This document shows positions 38,166-48,810 of a stretch of DNA of 64,000 bases, piece by piece. Numbering within the stretch: position 1 is the first letter of the stretch; every line of letters starts with the position of its first letter. Both the position numbers and the translations under genes were made by a program. The notes below the pieces were generated by a model. It saw nothing but the letters and a program-made list of their open reading frames with translations. It did no database searches and was not told the DNA's origin. Origin of the DNA: Paracentrotus lividus (Eukaryota; Echinodermata; Echinoidea; Camarodonta; Echinidae); NCBI GenBank assembly GCA_940671915.1, contig CALNVZ010000174.1:16240220-16304219 (forward strand), given 5' to 3'.

Positions 38166-39684
38166 ACTATTGTGGTCATGAGATTGAATTGTGAAAGTAA
38201 CTGTCTCAAAGTGATTGGGAAATATTGATAACAATCCACCTAAAAGTTGTTATGTGATGTGAGGTCTTGGTCGTAACAAAATGATGAGAAATTAACCTAA
38301 TTCTGGCGAGAGTCAAATGCAGTACATACAGAAATGCATGTATGGGGCTACACAAAATGTGCGGCTGAAAATTTTACTGTTTTTTTTTTTTTTTTTCGTC
38401 ACTATATAAATACACGTTAAAGGATGTATTTGCATCCTTTCTAGTGGACCTTTTTTACTATTCTTCCTAAAACAAATGAAAATAATTTGAAAGCTTACAA
38501 TTATTTTGTTTACCTTTCTCACTACATTAGATTCTCTTTCAATGGGCAAGATAGAAAATACAAAATGTACTTTCTTAGAAAATTACCACAGAAGAACAAA
38601 TTCCAGTGCAACGTACATGATGATTAGAGAGATTTTGGGTCATTCAAAGCATCTTGAAACAAAATTAACACAACTTTTCCATTTCATTCTGTCTATCAGG
38701 TACATGTGACACCCAGATCAAACTTCACCATAATCTTTCTAAAAAGCTGTAGAGAAAGTGTAACAGACACGATACATAGGGCTTCTTTTTTTTTTTCCAA
38801 AGTGGCAATTTTCTCCATACTTATTTGGTAAAATACTGTGAAAAATCAAATGTAATTCTGGAATTGACCAGAAGTATTGATTAGTTGAATAAAAGTACTA
38901 CTCTTCAACTCATATCTTGTATATGCTGAACAATATTCATTTCTTGCTACTTAAATGTATTTCCTAAATGTTTGTTTTCAGCAGGAGATAACTTTTTATG
39001 ATGAAACTGTGTGTATATAATTTCAAAGAAAGGTACAATTGATTGACAAAGTGGGTTTGTATCTATTTTTATACCACTATATATTTATTGGTGTGTGATT
39101 ATTAATTTTATTTCATTATAGGCAAGTACACACAAATCTTTGTCCTTCTCACATAATTCTTTACAATACATGTGCAATGTCAACTTGCATTGCTTCTTTA
39201 AATATCTTTTTAGAAGAAGCAAGCATTATAAACAGAAAAAATAAAAATAAAAACAAGCAGAGATAAACCACTAGTTTGTATTTATATGTTTTAGTAACAT
39301 TTGCTGAGAAATGTATTAATATATTTATATTCAATCTTTAATGGAAATTGTTTTTCCAGTAATTTATCGGCTTCAGTTGCTCCAAATATTAAAATCATTG
39401 CAAAATATGCTTTAAAAATATAGTCTCTCTGTGTTTTTTTTATCCATATACATGTATATTGTACTTTTTCTGGCTTAACATAAGTCAATTTTATTGTGAT
39501 TGATTGTACAATAAATTGGCAGAAATCGGTTTAGTCTTTGAATACAAATTAACCATGAGACAAAGAATTTGGTGATTTGTAAAGAATATAGAGACTTACA
39601 GTATGCCCTACATAGATCGGTGGACTAACTCATCACACCGAAGAGTGGACATAGCTAAAGATCTGCCTCTGTCATTAATATAAG

Positions 39685-39952
39685 TCAATGGGCCGTATGC
39701 ATATGTGTGTGATGTAAAAAGGTAATTGCTTTTACTTGAATTTTACTTCTAAATTCAATTCAATTCAATTTTGATACATAATAAACGAGTATATAAAAAT
39801 ACTTGTTTACTATGTATCAAAATGATAAAATCAACAATCACAATTGTATAAACATAACACAAACTATCACGATTTCATAAAAAAAATAAGAAAATGCCTG
39901 AGCAAAATTCTCATAAAAGTAATTATTTGCTTTTATGCATACAGCCCATTGA
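39685..39952. mobile_element. Miniature element with TCAATGGGC-GTATGCATA ends
   Basis: Left TCAATGGGCCGTATGCATA; right TTATGCATACAGCCCATTGA. Internal GGTAATTGCTTTTACTTG on the left is mirrored on the right by AAGTAATTATTTGCTTTT. A related end lies near 62632. Confidence 0.7.
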
Positions 39953-39967
39953 GTTGATGAATACTGC

Positions 39968-40103
39968 AATCCAGTCCTGTTACGAGAACAAATACAAGAT
40001 TTCATTGTAACAAGCCAATCTTCCAAAATTAGAATCTTCCAAGTAACACCAACAGTTATAAGGCTTGATTCCTGAGGACCTCAATATAATAGGAGTGGAC
40101 TGT
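39968..40103. mobile_element. Diverged CAGTC-ACTC miniature element
   Basis: Left CAATCCAGTCCTGTTACGAG; right TATAATAGGAGTGGACTG. Inverted similarity is partial. Confidence 0.4.
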
Positions 40104-40393
40104 TAAAGACTCAAAAGACAAATCCCTTGAAGATAACCATATGGGCAATTCCATGTGAAAGTATTCATGGCAAAAAAATAAAAAATAAAAAAATATCTGC
40201 CTATTGTGTTGATCCTCTGATTTATCATAAGCATAATGCCAAGGAGACTATCAATGATAAAGATCTGTCAGATGGCACAAAATCTCTCTGTTAAATCCAT
40301 TATGCTGGAATCTACAATATATTAGCTGTCACAAAGAAAATACGGAAATATTCAACATGACCCAAAATCCAGACAAAATAAAGATGTACATTT

Positions 40394-40418
40394 TTTATTG
40401 TATAATATAGTCTTTATT
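40394..40418 (-). terminator. Likely poly(A) signals of NDUFV3
   Basis: On the - strand AATAAA occurs at 40418-40413 and 40399-40394, about 640 bp past the stop codon, in an AT-rich 3' UTR. These are the clearest tandem signals on that strand downstream of the gene. Confidence 0.4.
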
Positions 40419-41059
40419 TAATAACAAAGAAATGCTATGTATCACAGTCTTGTGCCATATCATACCTGCCAACTTATAATACAAAGAAATATGAACAAAT
40501 GGGAATACATTTTTCAAAAATAGGAGAATCCAATAATTTACTACACAGACCTGATCTGGAAAATAGGAATATTCCTATACAGTTGGCAGGTATGTTTTAT
40601 GAATGCATTTTTAAATCAAACATCACTCCAGAGACTTTGAAACAGACTTTTACTTTTTTGGGGGTATTGCTTTCATTTTACCAGCTTAGAAACAAAAGTT
40701 GTTTAAAGAGTAAACAATATTCCCACTCAAAGTCACCATTTTCTGCAACATGGACTTTTGATGTAGGGATGCCAAGGCCAAATAAATTATCTATCTATGA
40801 AATTAGGTCGAGGTTTTCTTCAAATTAAAACTTTGTGTAATTCCTAAAGTTTTCCAATGAACCTTTTCCATTCTGTAATAGAAGTAAGAATAATCAAAAT
40901 CGAATAAAATGAAATTGCATGAAGTCTTTATCAAACGAAAGTCCTCCCTCTTATAAATTGGTTCATCATGCATATATTTAGTATCACCAACATTTTCATT
41001 CCACATGCACATTGAAAAGAGTTCAATATATAAATCTGCTGCTAGTCTTCTTCACAGGC

Positions 41060-44000
41060 CTAGTCACATGGCTGTCCTGGTTTGGGCTGAGGTAGTCTAC
41101 TCTTTCTCATATCAGACTCCATGGCATAATAAGACATCTCGTTGTAGGCATAGTACTCGGGCACCTCATATGCATCTCCTTTCGTTGTGGATGTTGTTGC
41201 TCCCTTCGGGGGAGCTGAAGCGGGTTTTGGTGTTGCTGTTTGAAAGAAAAATAAACAGAACACATGTTTAAATTTTAATATAAACCATTTACAGAGGAAT
41301 AATTAGAACATTAGAAAATAGAATGTAAATAATTCGAATATCTAAGACAGCTGAAACAAATGTCTTGTTTACAACAGAAAGAAATGTATTGATTTGGATG
41401 CATTCCCAAAATTGAATTACAGACAAAATGTTATCATTTATGCTTTCTCTCATGAGAAGTCATTTACAGTTGGTTCAACTGTTTTAACTATTTGTGTTAT
41501 TTGCATTCTAATTTCTAATGTTCTAATTATTCCATAGTGTTGGAATCTCTGCATTTATATTATTTGGAAATGATCATGAAAGTCATATAATTACAGGTTT
41601 CACATAATTTGTCCAAATCTGATCTTGTTATCCTGAATGAAAATATATATTATTTTATAAATGGGAAATTAAGTGGGAAATTACATATAAGAAAACTGGA
41701 AAATGTTTTAAAATGAAAAAGTTATCAGGTGTAGAAGTAGATATACTATCACTTAACAAAGTATTTTGAACATTTATTTTATCACAAACACATAGTCTGC
41801 AGGGAAATTATATCATTGTATTGTACCATAATGAGAAATAATATAATGTGAAATGGTAAGATTGTGGGGAACAATAATTATTTCAAAACAAAAAAGGAAC
41901 AAATTGTATGAAAATGCTATCAGGGGAAGAAGTAGACATACTACCATATAACACAGTTTTGCTGAAGAAAAAAAAACTGTCTGTATGAAATTTCAAGTAT
42001 AATTTGTTAAAGGAGAACAAATGAATTCATGAATAATCTAATAATTACAAAGTTATTAATTAGTCCTATATGTAGAAAAGCATCTCACCTTTGGCTTTTG
42101 TTTGCTTTTTATCAGCCAGCAATGTCGTAGATAGTGAAAAGGACCTCACTACATTGGCGTCGGTGAATGGTCTTACCTGAGAAAGAAATATTAAGAGAAG
42201 AAAAACAGAGTGTCTATTTATAAATCAATGTAAAATTTGGCAATGAGGAAGTGGAATTTAAAAAAAAAATTATCAAAAAATGAATCTGAAGTTGAAAATG
42301 TAAAAAAAAAAAAAATTAACAAAAAAACAAACACAAAACTTACAATCTACTGGTGATTTTTAGGCCTGTTTAGACATCCCCCCTCCTTTCAGTTCAACCC
42401 CTCAGCCACTTTCAAAAGGAGATGCTGCACGATCCCTGTTTGCATTTTATTTTATAATTTTTTTATAAAATGGATACATGAATCCTAATCAAATGATTGG
42501 TTGAGAGAGGATCATGTGACATGCATCATTTTTAACAGTTACTGTTACATCAACCATTCATTTATTTATTTTTTGTTGTTGATAACTTCAGAATTGTCCA
42601 AAGCCACTCCGCTGCACGTCGTGGCTTCAAACAATTAATAAAGATATCTCATGTGCTTGTTATTTTGACTATGAACTCAGACCAGCGCGTTATTTGTTAA
42701 ATAAAATTAAAACATGAAAGATTTCCTAACATTCATAGACATAACGTTAGACCTCTAACTTTGTTAGTCATATCATAGGTCTAGTCATAGATGACTAGTA
42801 AATATAAACCAAGAACAGAGGTGACTGCAAATCAAGTTGCCCATCAGCTCTTAGAGAACAGCAAGGGTAACCCTGATCACCACCAAAAGAGAGCTAAGCT
42901 CCCTGCTTCGGCAGCCTCCTGTACCCAAGAGCCCCATGGTTTCACCGACCCCTTTAGCCTACTTGAGCTTTGCAGTGCTATCAAAACCATGAAGAACAAC
43001 AAAGCAGCTGGGCTTGACGATCTTCTCTGTGAGCAGATAAAACACCTAGGCCCTGTAGCACTTGACTGGCTCCTCAACATGCTTAACTCCTGCCTCAACT
43101 CAAGCAACATTCCCAAGATTTGGAGGAAATCCTTACTAAAGCCAGGCAAAGACCCAGCGGTCCCAAAGAATTACAGACCCATCTCAGGGTTCCCACAGAA
43201 ATTTGGAAACACAATGCATGATTTTTCCATGACTTTTCCATGACTAAAGTGCTGCTTCCTTTCTGACACGTTATGATGGCATCCACCTTCCCTCACAGCC
43301 ATACAAGGGTTCCCACAGAAATTTGAAAACAGAATTGCATGGCTTTCCATGACTTTTCACAAATTTTCCAAATTCCCTGACTTTTCCCTGACTTTCCATG
43401 ACCACAATTTTTCCAGGATTTTCCAGGATTTTCCATGACTGTGGGAACCCTGCCATCTCCCTGTTGTGCCATACTTACAAGCTGTTTGAGCGCCTCCTGC
43501 TGAATCGGATTGCTACTTTTTGTGGATGACCATCTCATCCCTGAACAGGCTGGTTTCAGACCTGGAAAGTCTTGCACTGGCCAACTACTCAACCTTACCC
43601 AGCACATCGAGGATGGTTTTGAGAAGGGCATGATCACAGGAGCTGCTTTTGTAGACCTATCAGCGGCCTATGATACCGTCAATCATCGGATCATCCTAGT
43701 CAAGAAGCTCTTCGATCTGACTACAGACCTGAAGTTCACAGAGCTCATTCAAATGATGTTATCCAACAGGCGCTTCTTCGTAGATCTCAATGGAAGCCAC
43801 AGTAGATGGCGCACCCAGAAGAATGGCCTACCTCAAGGAAGTGTCCTTGCGCCTCTCCTCTTTAACATCTACACGAACGACCAACGAGTCCATCCAGATA
43901 CCAGGAGTTTCATATATGGGCAATTCCATGAAAATCCGGACATGGGTGCCAGAAATTCAAAAAGATATTTGGTTCAAATCATTTTGATTTTCCAAATAAG

Positions 44001-47000
44001 ATACATGAGTTTGAAGTTTTAAGAATCAATAAAAATTTCCCGATGGCGGCCATTTTCACTTTCTAATCATATCTGAAGTATTCCAAAAGTTTTTTGGTAT
44101 AGAAAAGGTATATTAACAAGAAACTCATTTTCATTTTCTCAACTAAATCGTTTCTATTCCCGATAATCTTTCACATGGATAAAGTTGTTAGAGAGACACT
44201 TTGTCAAACTGTATTTGATAAAAATTGGTTCAATTGTGACTTTGGTCAACAAAGTTAGATTTAATCAACCCTCATTTGGAATGTAACGTCAGTTACCGAA
44301 ACATGAACTTGTTATTTTTTTCCACAACGAAGACAGTATCAAATATGCCAATTAAGATTTCTAATGTATACTGCATCTATTATTATCAATACCAAAGATA
44401 TGGATATTCAACATACAATCAAGTCAAAATTGACAACCAATTTGTGTAACGTCAGTTACCATGACCTAGTGTAACGTCAGTTACCATGATGCCATTATCG
44501 TTTCATAGAAAACCATTACAATTTGGACTCCTGTATGATCTAAACTAATTACCACTACTTAAACTAACCATTTAGCAATAAAAATGACTGCCAGTGCCAT
44601 GGTAACTTCTTCTTTTAATGATTTAAGAGTTGGAAAACCCATGCAGTGTACATGTACATATAAGCCCCTCCAAATCTGCTTAAGATTTTCAGCTTGATTC
44701 ATCTTTTGGTGTGATCAAGTTCATTTATACTGTATATGTGTTCTGAATTTGGATATGAGCCTAATAATTTTAAATTTTTGATTATCTAATATAAAAAGTT
44801 GTATATAAAATTTCTTTTCTGTAATAAATATTATAAATAAATGAAAAAAAAAAAGAAAGAAAAAGTATGATACATAGGCTTAATGTCTTTGCACCTAGCT
44901 TAGATGTACGGCTCGATTCGTTGTGTTAGAACAAAGCTATAGATCAAACACCTTACTATTACACCGGATTTCTATTTTGATGCCACAAAGTAATTTTAAA
45001 CAAATTTCATTGTTCCCAGCTTTGACATTCTACATTTATGGACATCTAGGTGGATGAGTTAAATGGAAATTAATTTTGGCAGTTATAAGTTTGAATTGGG
45101 AAGTAACATGTTTAACAAAGTGATTTTTAAAATAAATCAATTCCATAAGAATTGTGTGTGTGTGAATTAAGAATCATCGAAGTTATATAAAGGCACCTAT
45201 TATGACTGAGATTCACATGTCAATACACCCAACAAAATATACATGTGTGGGACACTAGTTCTGGTGATTAATCAATCAAAATACTATTTTAGATTCACTG
45301 ATCTTAAATTATCTATACGACTATTCAATATTTCTAACGTATGTGAATTGATAATTTTAGTTTTTAAGCTATAAGAAAATAAAATTTTCAAACTATTCTG
45401 TACAAACCCAATAGGAAATACATGATGTAAACTTTGTTTGTTAAATAGTTAAAGTTCTTTAACTGATACAGGGACAAACGATAACTTACTTTCTTATTTT
45501 GCCAATCTGTTACCTAGAACATAGGTTATAGATGTCATACATCAAATACATAATTTCAAAAAGGCCCGTCAACACAAAATATTTTGATAAAATTCAAAAT
45601 TGAGATTTTACATGTGTAAAAGTCACTATGCGAGTGTAAGGGTAACGTCAGTATACGGAAACGTCCCAGTTACCTCCGACATGTCTTCACAAAGTTCCCA
45701 GCATAAACAAAAATATTGAAAATCTACGTTTTATTGACAAATTCTGTTAACATAGGACTTAGGATATAATGTCCATTAATGACTATCATTAACAACACGA
45801 TCCGTGGACATGAGATATTGAGATTCGAATTCATTAAAACCCATGCATTTTGATGTCCGTATTTCTTGTAACTATGTCAGTTACCGACATGTTTTTGCTT
45901 GGCGTATATTCAATGCGAAATAAAGTTTGGGTGGATTTTTAGACATACAACTTCTTCCTTTACATTTACTTAATTAGGTATCATTAATTTGAAGACCCAT
46001 CGTATTACTTATTTATCGTATGTCCACTACGGTACAAACAATGTAGAAAATTCTGGTTGTGTGTAACGTCAGTTACCGTGGAATTGCCCATATGCAGATG
46101 ACCTTTGTATCACCTCGCAGTCTGACTCATTCGAGGAAGTTGAAGCTGCACTTTCATCTGCCCTGGATGGTCTTATCCCGTACTACGCATCTAACCACCT
46201 TCACGCAAATCCCTCTAAGACCCAGATCAGCGTCTTCCACCTCAAGAATAGGGACGCCAACCGCCAGCTGAAGGTTAAGTGGTATTGGAAGGCCATACAG
46301 AATACTCCCAACCCAGTCTACCTCGGGGTCACCCTAGACCACTCCCTGACCTACAAGAATCACATCTTGAAGACAAAGACGAAAGTCAGTGCCAGGAACA
46401 GCATAGCTAATTTGAAATGGGGCACTGATGCAAGCACCATCCGCACAACAGCCCTTGCCCTTTGCTACTCAGCTGCAGAATATGCCTGTCCTGTGTGGGG
46501 TAGATCAGCCCATGCTTCAAAGATAGACCCATCACTCAACAGTGCCTGTAGGGCCATAACAGGTTGCCTGAAACCAACCAAGGTAGACGACCTCTACATC
46601 CTGAGTGGCATTGCCCCTCCTCACATCAGGAGGCATGTTCTCTCCCAAAAAGAGAAACTTAAGCAAGAAAATGATCCACTCCATCCTCTCTTCAACGCCG
46701 TGCCTGCAACTAAGCGATTAAGATTGAGGCACAGGTTTCTTCATTCTATTGTGCCCCTGAACCAAAGCCCCCACAACCGTAGGCTAGACCTCTGGTCAAC
46801 CCGCCTTGCGTCTGCACCACACAGTGTCAACACCAGTCCAAAAGAGTCCCTCCTAGTGCTGTGCCGATCCGATGATCGAGTCCCCGATCCGATCGATTTT
46901 CCCCCTTTTCTTAAATCTCGTTCGATATTCGATCTTAACCCACGTAAAAAAAATCGAATGTATATGATCGAATGTTTATATTTATCGCGCCAGAGCAGTG

Positions 47001-48623
47001 CCACACAACCCGCTCGTAGCCTGCTGCATGCCGCGCCCCGTCGACATTCTAGTCAAACTTTTTTGTTTTTGTTTTATTCTTTTCAGTCCCTTTGACCAAT
47101 ATACATGCTGTCAGGTTAGCCACAAATCGTAATATTCACACAACAACAATCAACCCCACACGCCTTTGAAGTTTGGAGTTCGTGAAAGTAGGTCACATCC
47201 AGGCACGCTGAAGACGCACATGAACATGTAAACATAAAATCAACACAAACACGCACCGACCACGTGCGTTTGTCTTAGTGTGTACATTATCTCTTGCACC
47301 GACATACAAAGCTACATGTACTGCGCACTCAATACGAGTGCGGAGGTATAACGTTATCATGCATGTCAATTCCATTGTTGTGTTAATTCTCTTGCAAAAT
47401 TGTATTCACGCTGAGTCAGCAAAGTGTGCCTTGGAATTCTGAGCGCATATTTCACGATTTTGACTACAGAATTTTAATTTTTAGATGGAATAAAGCATGA
47501 GTTTAAGTGCTGGTAAGAAATTTCATTTTTCGTGGCTAATACTAGAAAAACTTAGGGAGCCAGCCGGGCTTTTTCAATTACTTTTGATCGATCGAGGTAA
47601 AATTATTTATGTGAAACTATTTTCAAATGTTTTGTGTTTTCGTCAGAGTTTACATCTCACCATCGCACTGTGGTTTGCCTCAATTCAAAGGACTGCATGC
47701 CTGCATCGCACGCATCGCAGGCTAGGGCCCTAGGCATTGCTTTTGGCGAGTGCGAACTTTTCGCGCATAATGCATGAGCTCTTGTTTTTTTTTCCTTTTA
47801 TAAATGTATTATTCTTTCCGATCGATATCCGATTCCGATCCGATCATGCTGCCAAATTTCCGATCCGATCATGATCCGATTTTTTTTTTTTTTGCACAGC
47901 GCTAGTCCCTCCCACCAGGATTCCGTGAACCTTGGCCTTTCTGGCTGTGTTTAAACCGCTTGCGAGCTGGAGTTGGCCGTTGCAAGGCCCTAATGGTCAA
48001 ATGGGGCATCAACACGGAAGGACGGCCAGTTTGCGAATGCGGAGAGGAGGAGACTACGAGTCACCTCCTACAATGCCCTCTTCTGCCTTCCCCCTGTTCC
48101 CCAGCTGATCTTACTACCCTTTCGCCTAATGGGATCGCCTGCATTCAGTATCTAATGGGCAGAGTCTGAATCAAATTCTAATCCACAAATAGAAATCTAA
48201 ACAAAAATTGAGAGAAAGGATTTGAGAAGAAGAAGAAGAAGAAGTAGATCTAACGTTAGATCTAAATATAAAGACTATTCTTAATAAAAATTAGAATTAA
48301 TAAAGTCTAACGTTAGAGATCTATCTAAGTAAATTACCGAGATCTGTCATTCAATTTCTTACACCGACCAGCCCCCGTCGCGACGGGGCTGTGTATAGTT
48401 ATCAATTTCTGAGAGTGAGAATGAGGTGGCTCATAATCTATATTTGGAATGGAGGCCAACACCATTTTCGGTGAATGGGCCAATACAAATCAGAATTAAG
48501 ATTTTGCATCTTCAGTAGGCCTATTCACATTAGACCTACATGATTTGCAAAGGCTTTTTAATTCATTAATAAACTTACTACATTCAGCCATGATCTTGGA
48601 AGTAGTCTGAGTGAAGAAGCCAT
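41060..48623 (-). CDS. NDUFV3: NDUFV3, mitochondrial complex I accessory subunit (10-kDa form), 3 exons, 102 aa
   Basis: Exons on the - strand: 48623-48579, 42176-42089 and 41235-41060. Splice sites are GTAAGT/TCTCAG and GTGAGA/AAACAG, and phases 0 and 1 join cleanly. NDUFV3 is a small subunit of the NADH-binding arm of respiratory complex I, in the mitochondrial matrix. The N-terminus MASSLRLLPRSWLNV continues into VRPFTDANVVRSFSLS, a basic amphipathic mitochondrial presequence. A Lys/Pro/Thr-rich linker follows, then the conserved C-terminal block around YYAMESDMRKSRLPQPKPG, which aligns without gaps to the family's Tyr-rich segment and K-R-PQP ending. The length fits the short animal isoform (about 108 aa). 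I see no large - strand frame in intron 2, so no long isoform is evident. Intron 1 (42177-48578) is swollen by a nested retrotransposon. Confidence 0.86.
43186..43451. mobile_element. hAT-like miniature element inserted in the retrotransposon
   Basis: The ends AGGGTTCCCACAG and CTGTGGGAACCCT are perfect inverted repeats. Flanks are CCCATCTC (43178-43185) and GCCATCTC (43452-43459), an 8-bp duplication with one mismatch, as expected for hAT transposases. A second left-type end (AGGGTTCCCACAGAAATTTG) occurs inside at 43306. The interior is TTTTCCATGACT-rich and noncoding. Confidence 0.85.
43917..46090. mobile_element. 2.2-kb non-autonomous element with TGGGCAATTCCA ends and repeated GTAACGTCAGTTACC
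   Basis: Ends TGGGCAATTCCATG and TGGAATTGCCCA, flanked by TA (the exact duplication is ambiguous because the target is ATATAT). It interrupts the retrotransposon exactly before its YADD codons. The palindrome-like motif GTAACGTCAGTTACC occurs near 44283, 44447, 44471 and 46063, with variants near 45645 and 45877. No frame of note; about 2.17 kb. Confidence 0.82.
46854..47904. mobile_element. hAT-like non-autonomous element with perfect 8-bp target duplication
   Basis: Terminal repeats TAGTGCTGTGC and GCACAGCGCTA fit the hAT consensus. The duplication GTCCCTCC is exact (46846-46853 and 47905-47912). Both ends carry clustered CGATCCGATC-type motifs (46861-46930 and 47818-47882), probably transposase-binding sites. 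Excising it would leave the retrotransposon reading frame in register. Confidence 0.9.
48362..48390 (-). other. Palindromic hairpin resembling a Helitron-like end (pointing left)
   Basis: AGCCCCCGTCGCGACGGGGC T forms an almost perfect palindrome. Read on the - strand it is followed by GGTCGGTGTAAG, similar to what follows the hairpin at 49906. It lies about 190 bp from the NDUFV3 start codon. Confidence 0.45.
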
Positions 48624-48810
48624 ACTTGCACGTCCTCAATCTGTTACGATTTGGTCTTTGCCTTTGCCTGGCTTTGCCTTGGCTTCGGAAACAAATGCAA
48701 ACTCAGCTAGCCGATTCACAAAGTGCATTGACCTCACATTAAGCCGTCGAGATAATTCACGTGGAGTCAATAACTTCGCTAACTTTGATGTTTTACAACT
48801 ACCAGAACTA
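48624..48810. promoter_or_regulatory. Bidirectional promoter between NDUFV3 and TRMT6
   Basis: The two start codons are 187 bp apart on opposite strands, so both core promoters must fit here or overlap the first exons. The segment lacks a TATA box and is less AT-rich than its surroundings, containing GCCGTCGAG and CACGTGGAGTC. TATA-less divergent promoters are common for housekeeping pairs. Start sites are not determined. Confidence 0.65.

Larger units (their letters stand above)
34177..40380. other. DDHD1 3' UTR and tail-to-tail intergenic region with NDUFV3
   Basis: AT-rich and without coding exons. Several possible AATAAA signals occur (for example 34933), so the 3' end of DDHD1 is not fixed. 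Miniature elements and a SINE in this stretch are listed separately. Confidence 0.55.
42791..48244 (+). mobile_element. 5'-truncated jockey/CR1-like non-LTR retrotransposon, split by three insertions
   Basis: Retrotransposon segments are 42791-43185, 43452-43916, 46091-46853 and 47905-48169, followed by an (AAG)n tail to 48244. Together they give a reverse transcriptase with NYRPIS, QAGFRPGKS, FVDLSAAYDTVNH, NGLPQGSVLAPLLFN, the catalytic YADD (split exactly by the second insertion), YLGVTLD, and a C-terminal CECG-EEE-HLLQCP cysteine/histidine motif before the stop at 48167-48169. The endonuclease is missing, with an in-frame stop just upstream at 42788, so the copy is 5' truncated. Only one frameshift is visible, in a T-run at about 43516-43520. 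It lies antisense in NDUFV3 intron 1. Clade assignment is by motif style and approximate. Confidence 0.85.

Noticed and set aside
46741-47004. - strand frame across the hAT insertion junction
   Set aside because: It crosses the boundary between the retrotransposon and the inserted element, so it is an accidental fusion.
48658-48810. In-frame upstream ATG that would add 51 residues to TRMT6
   Set aside because: The extension has no resemblance to TRMT6 N-termini. Starting at 48811 gives the family length, and the segment is better explained as 5' UTR in the shared promoter.
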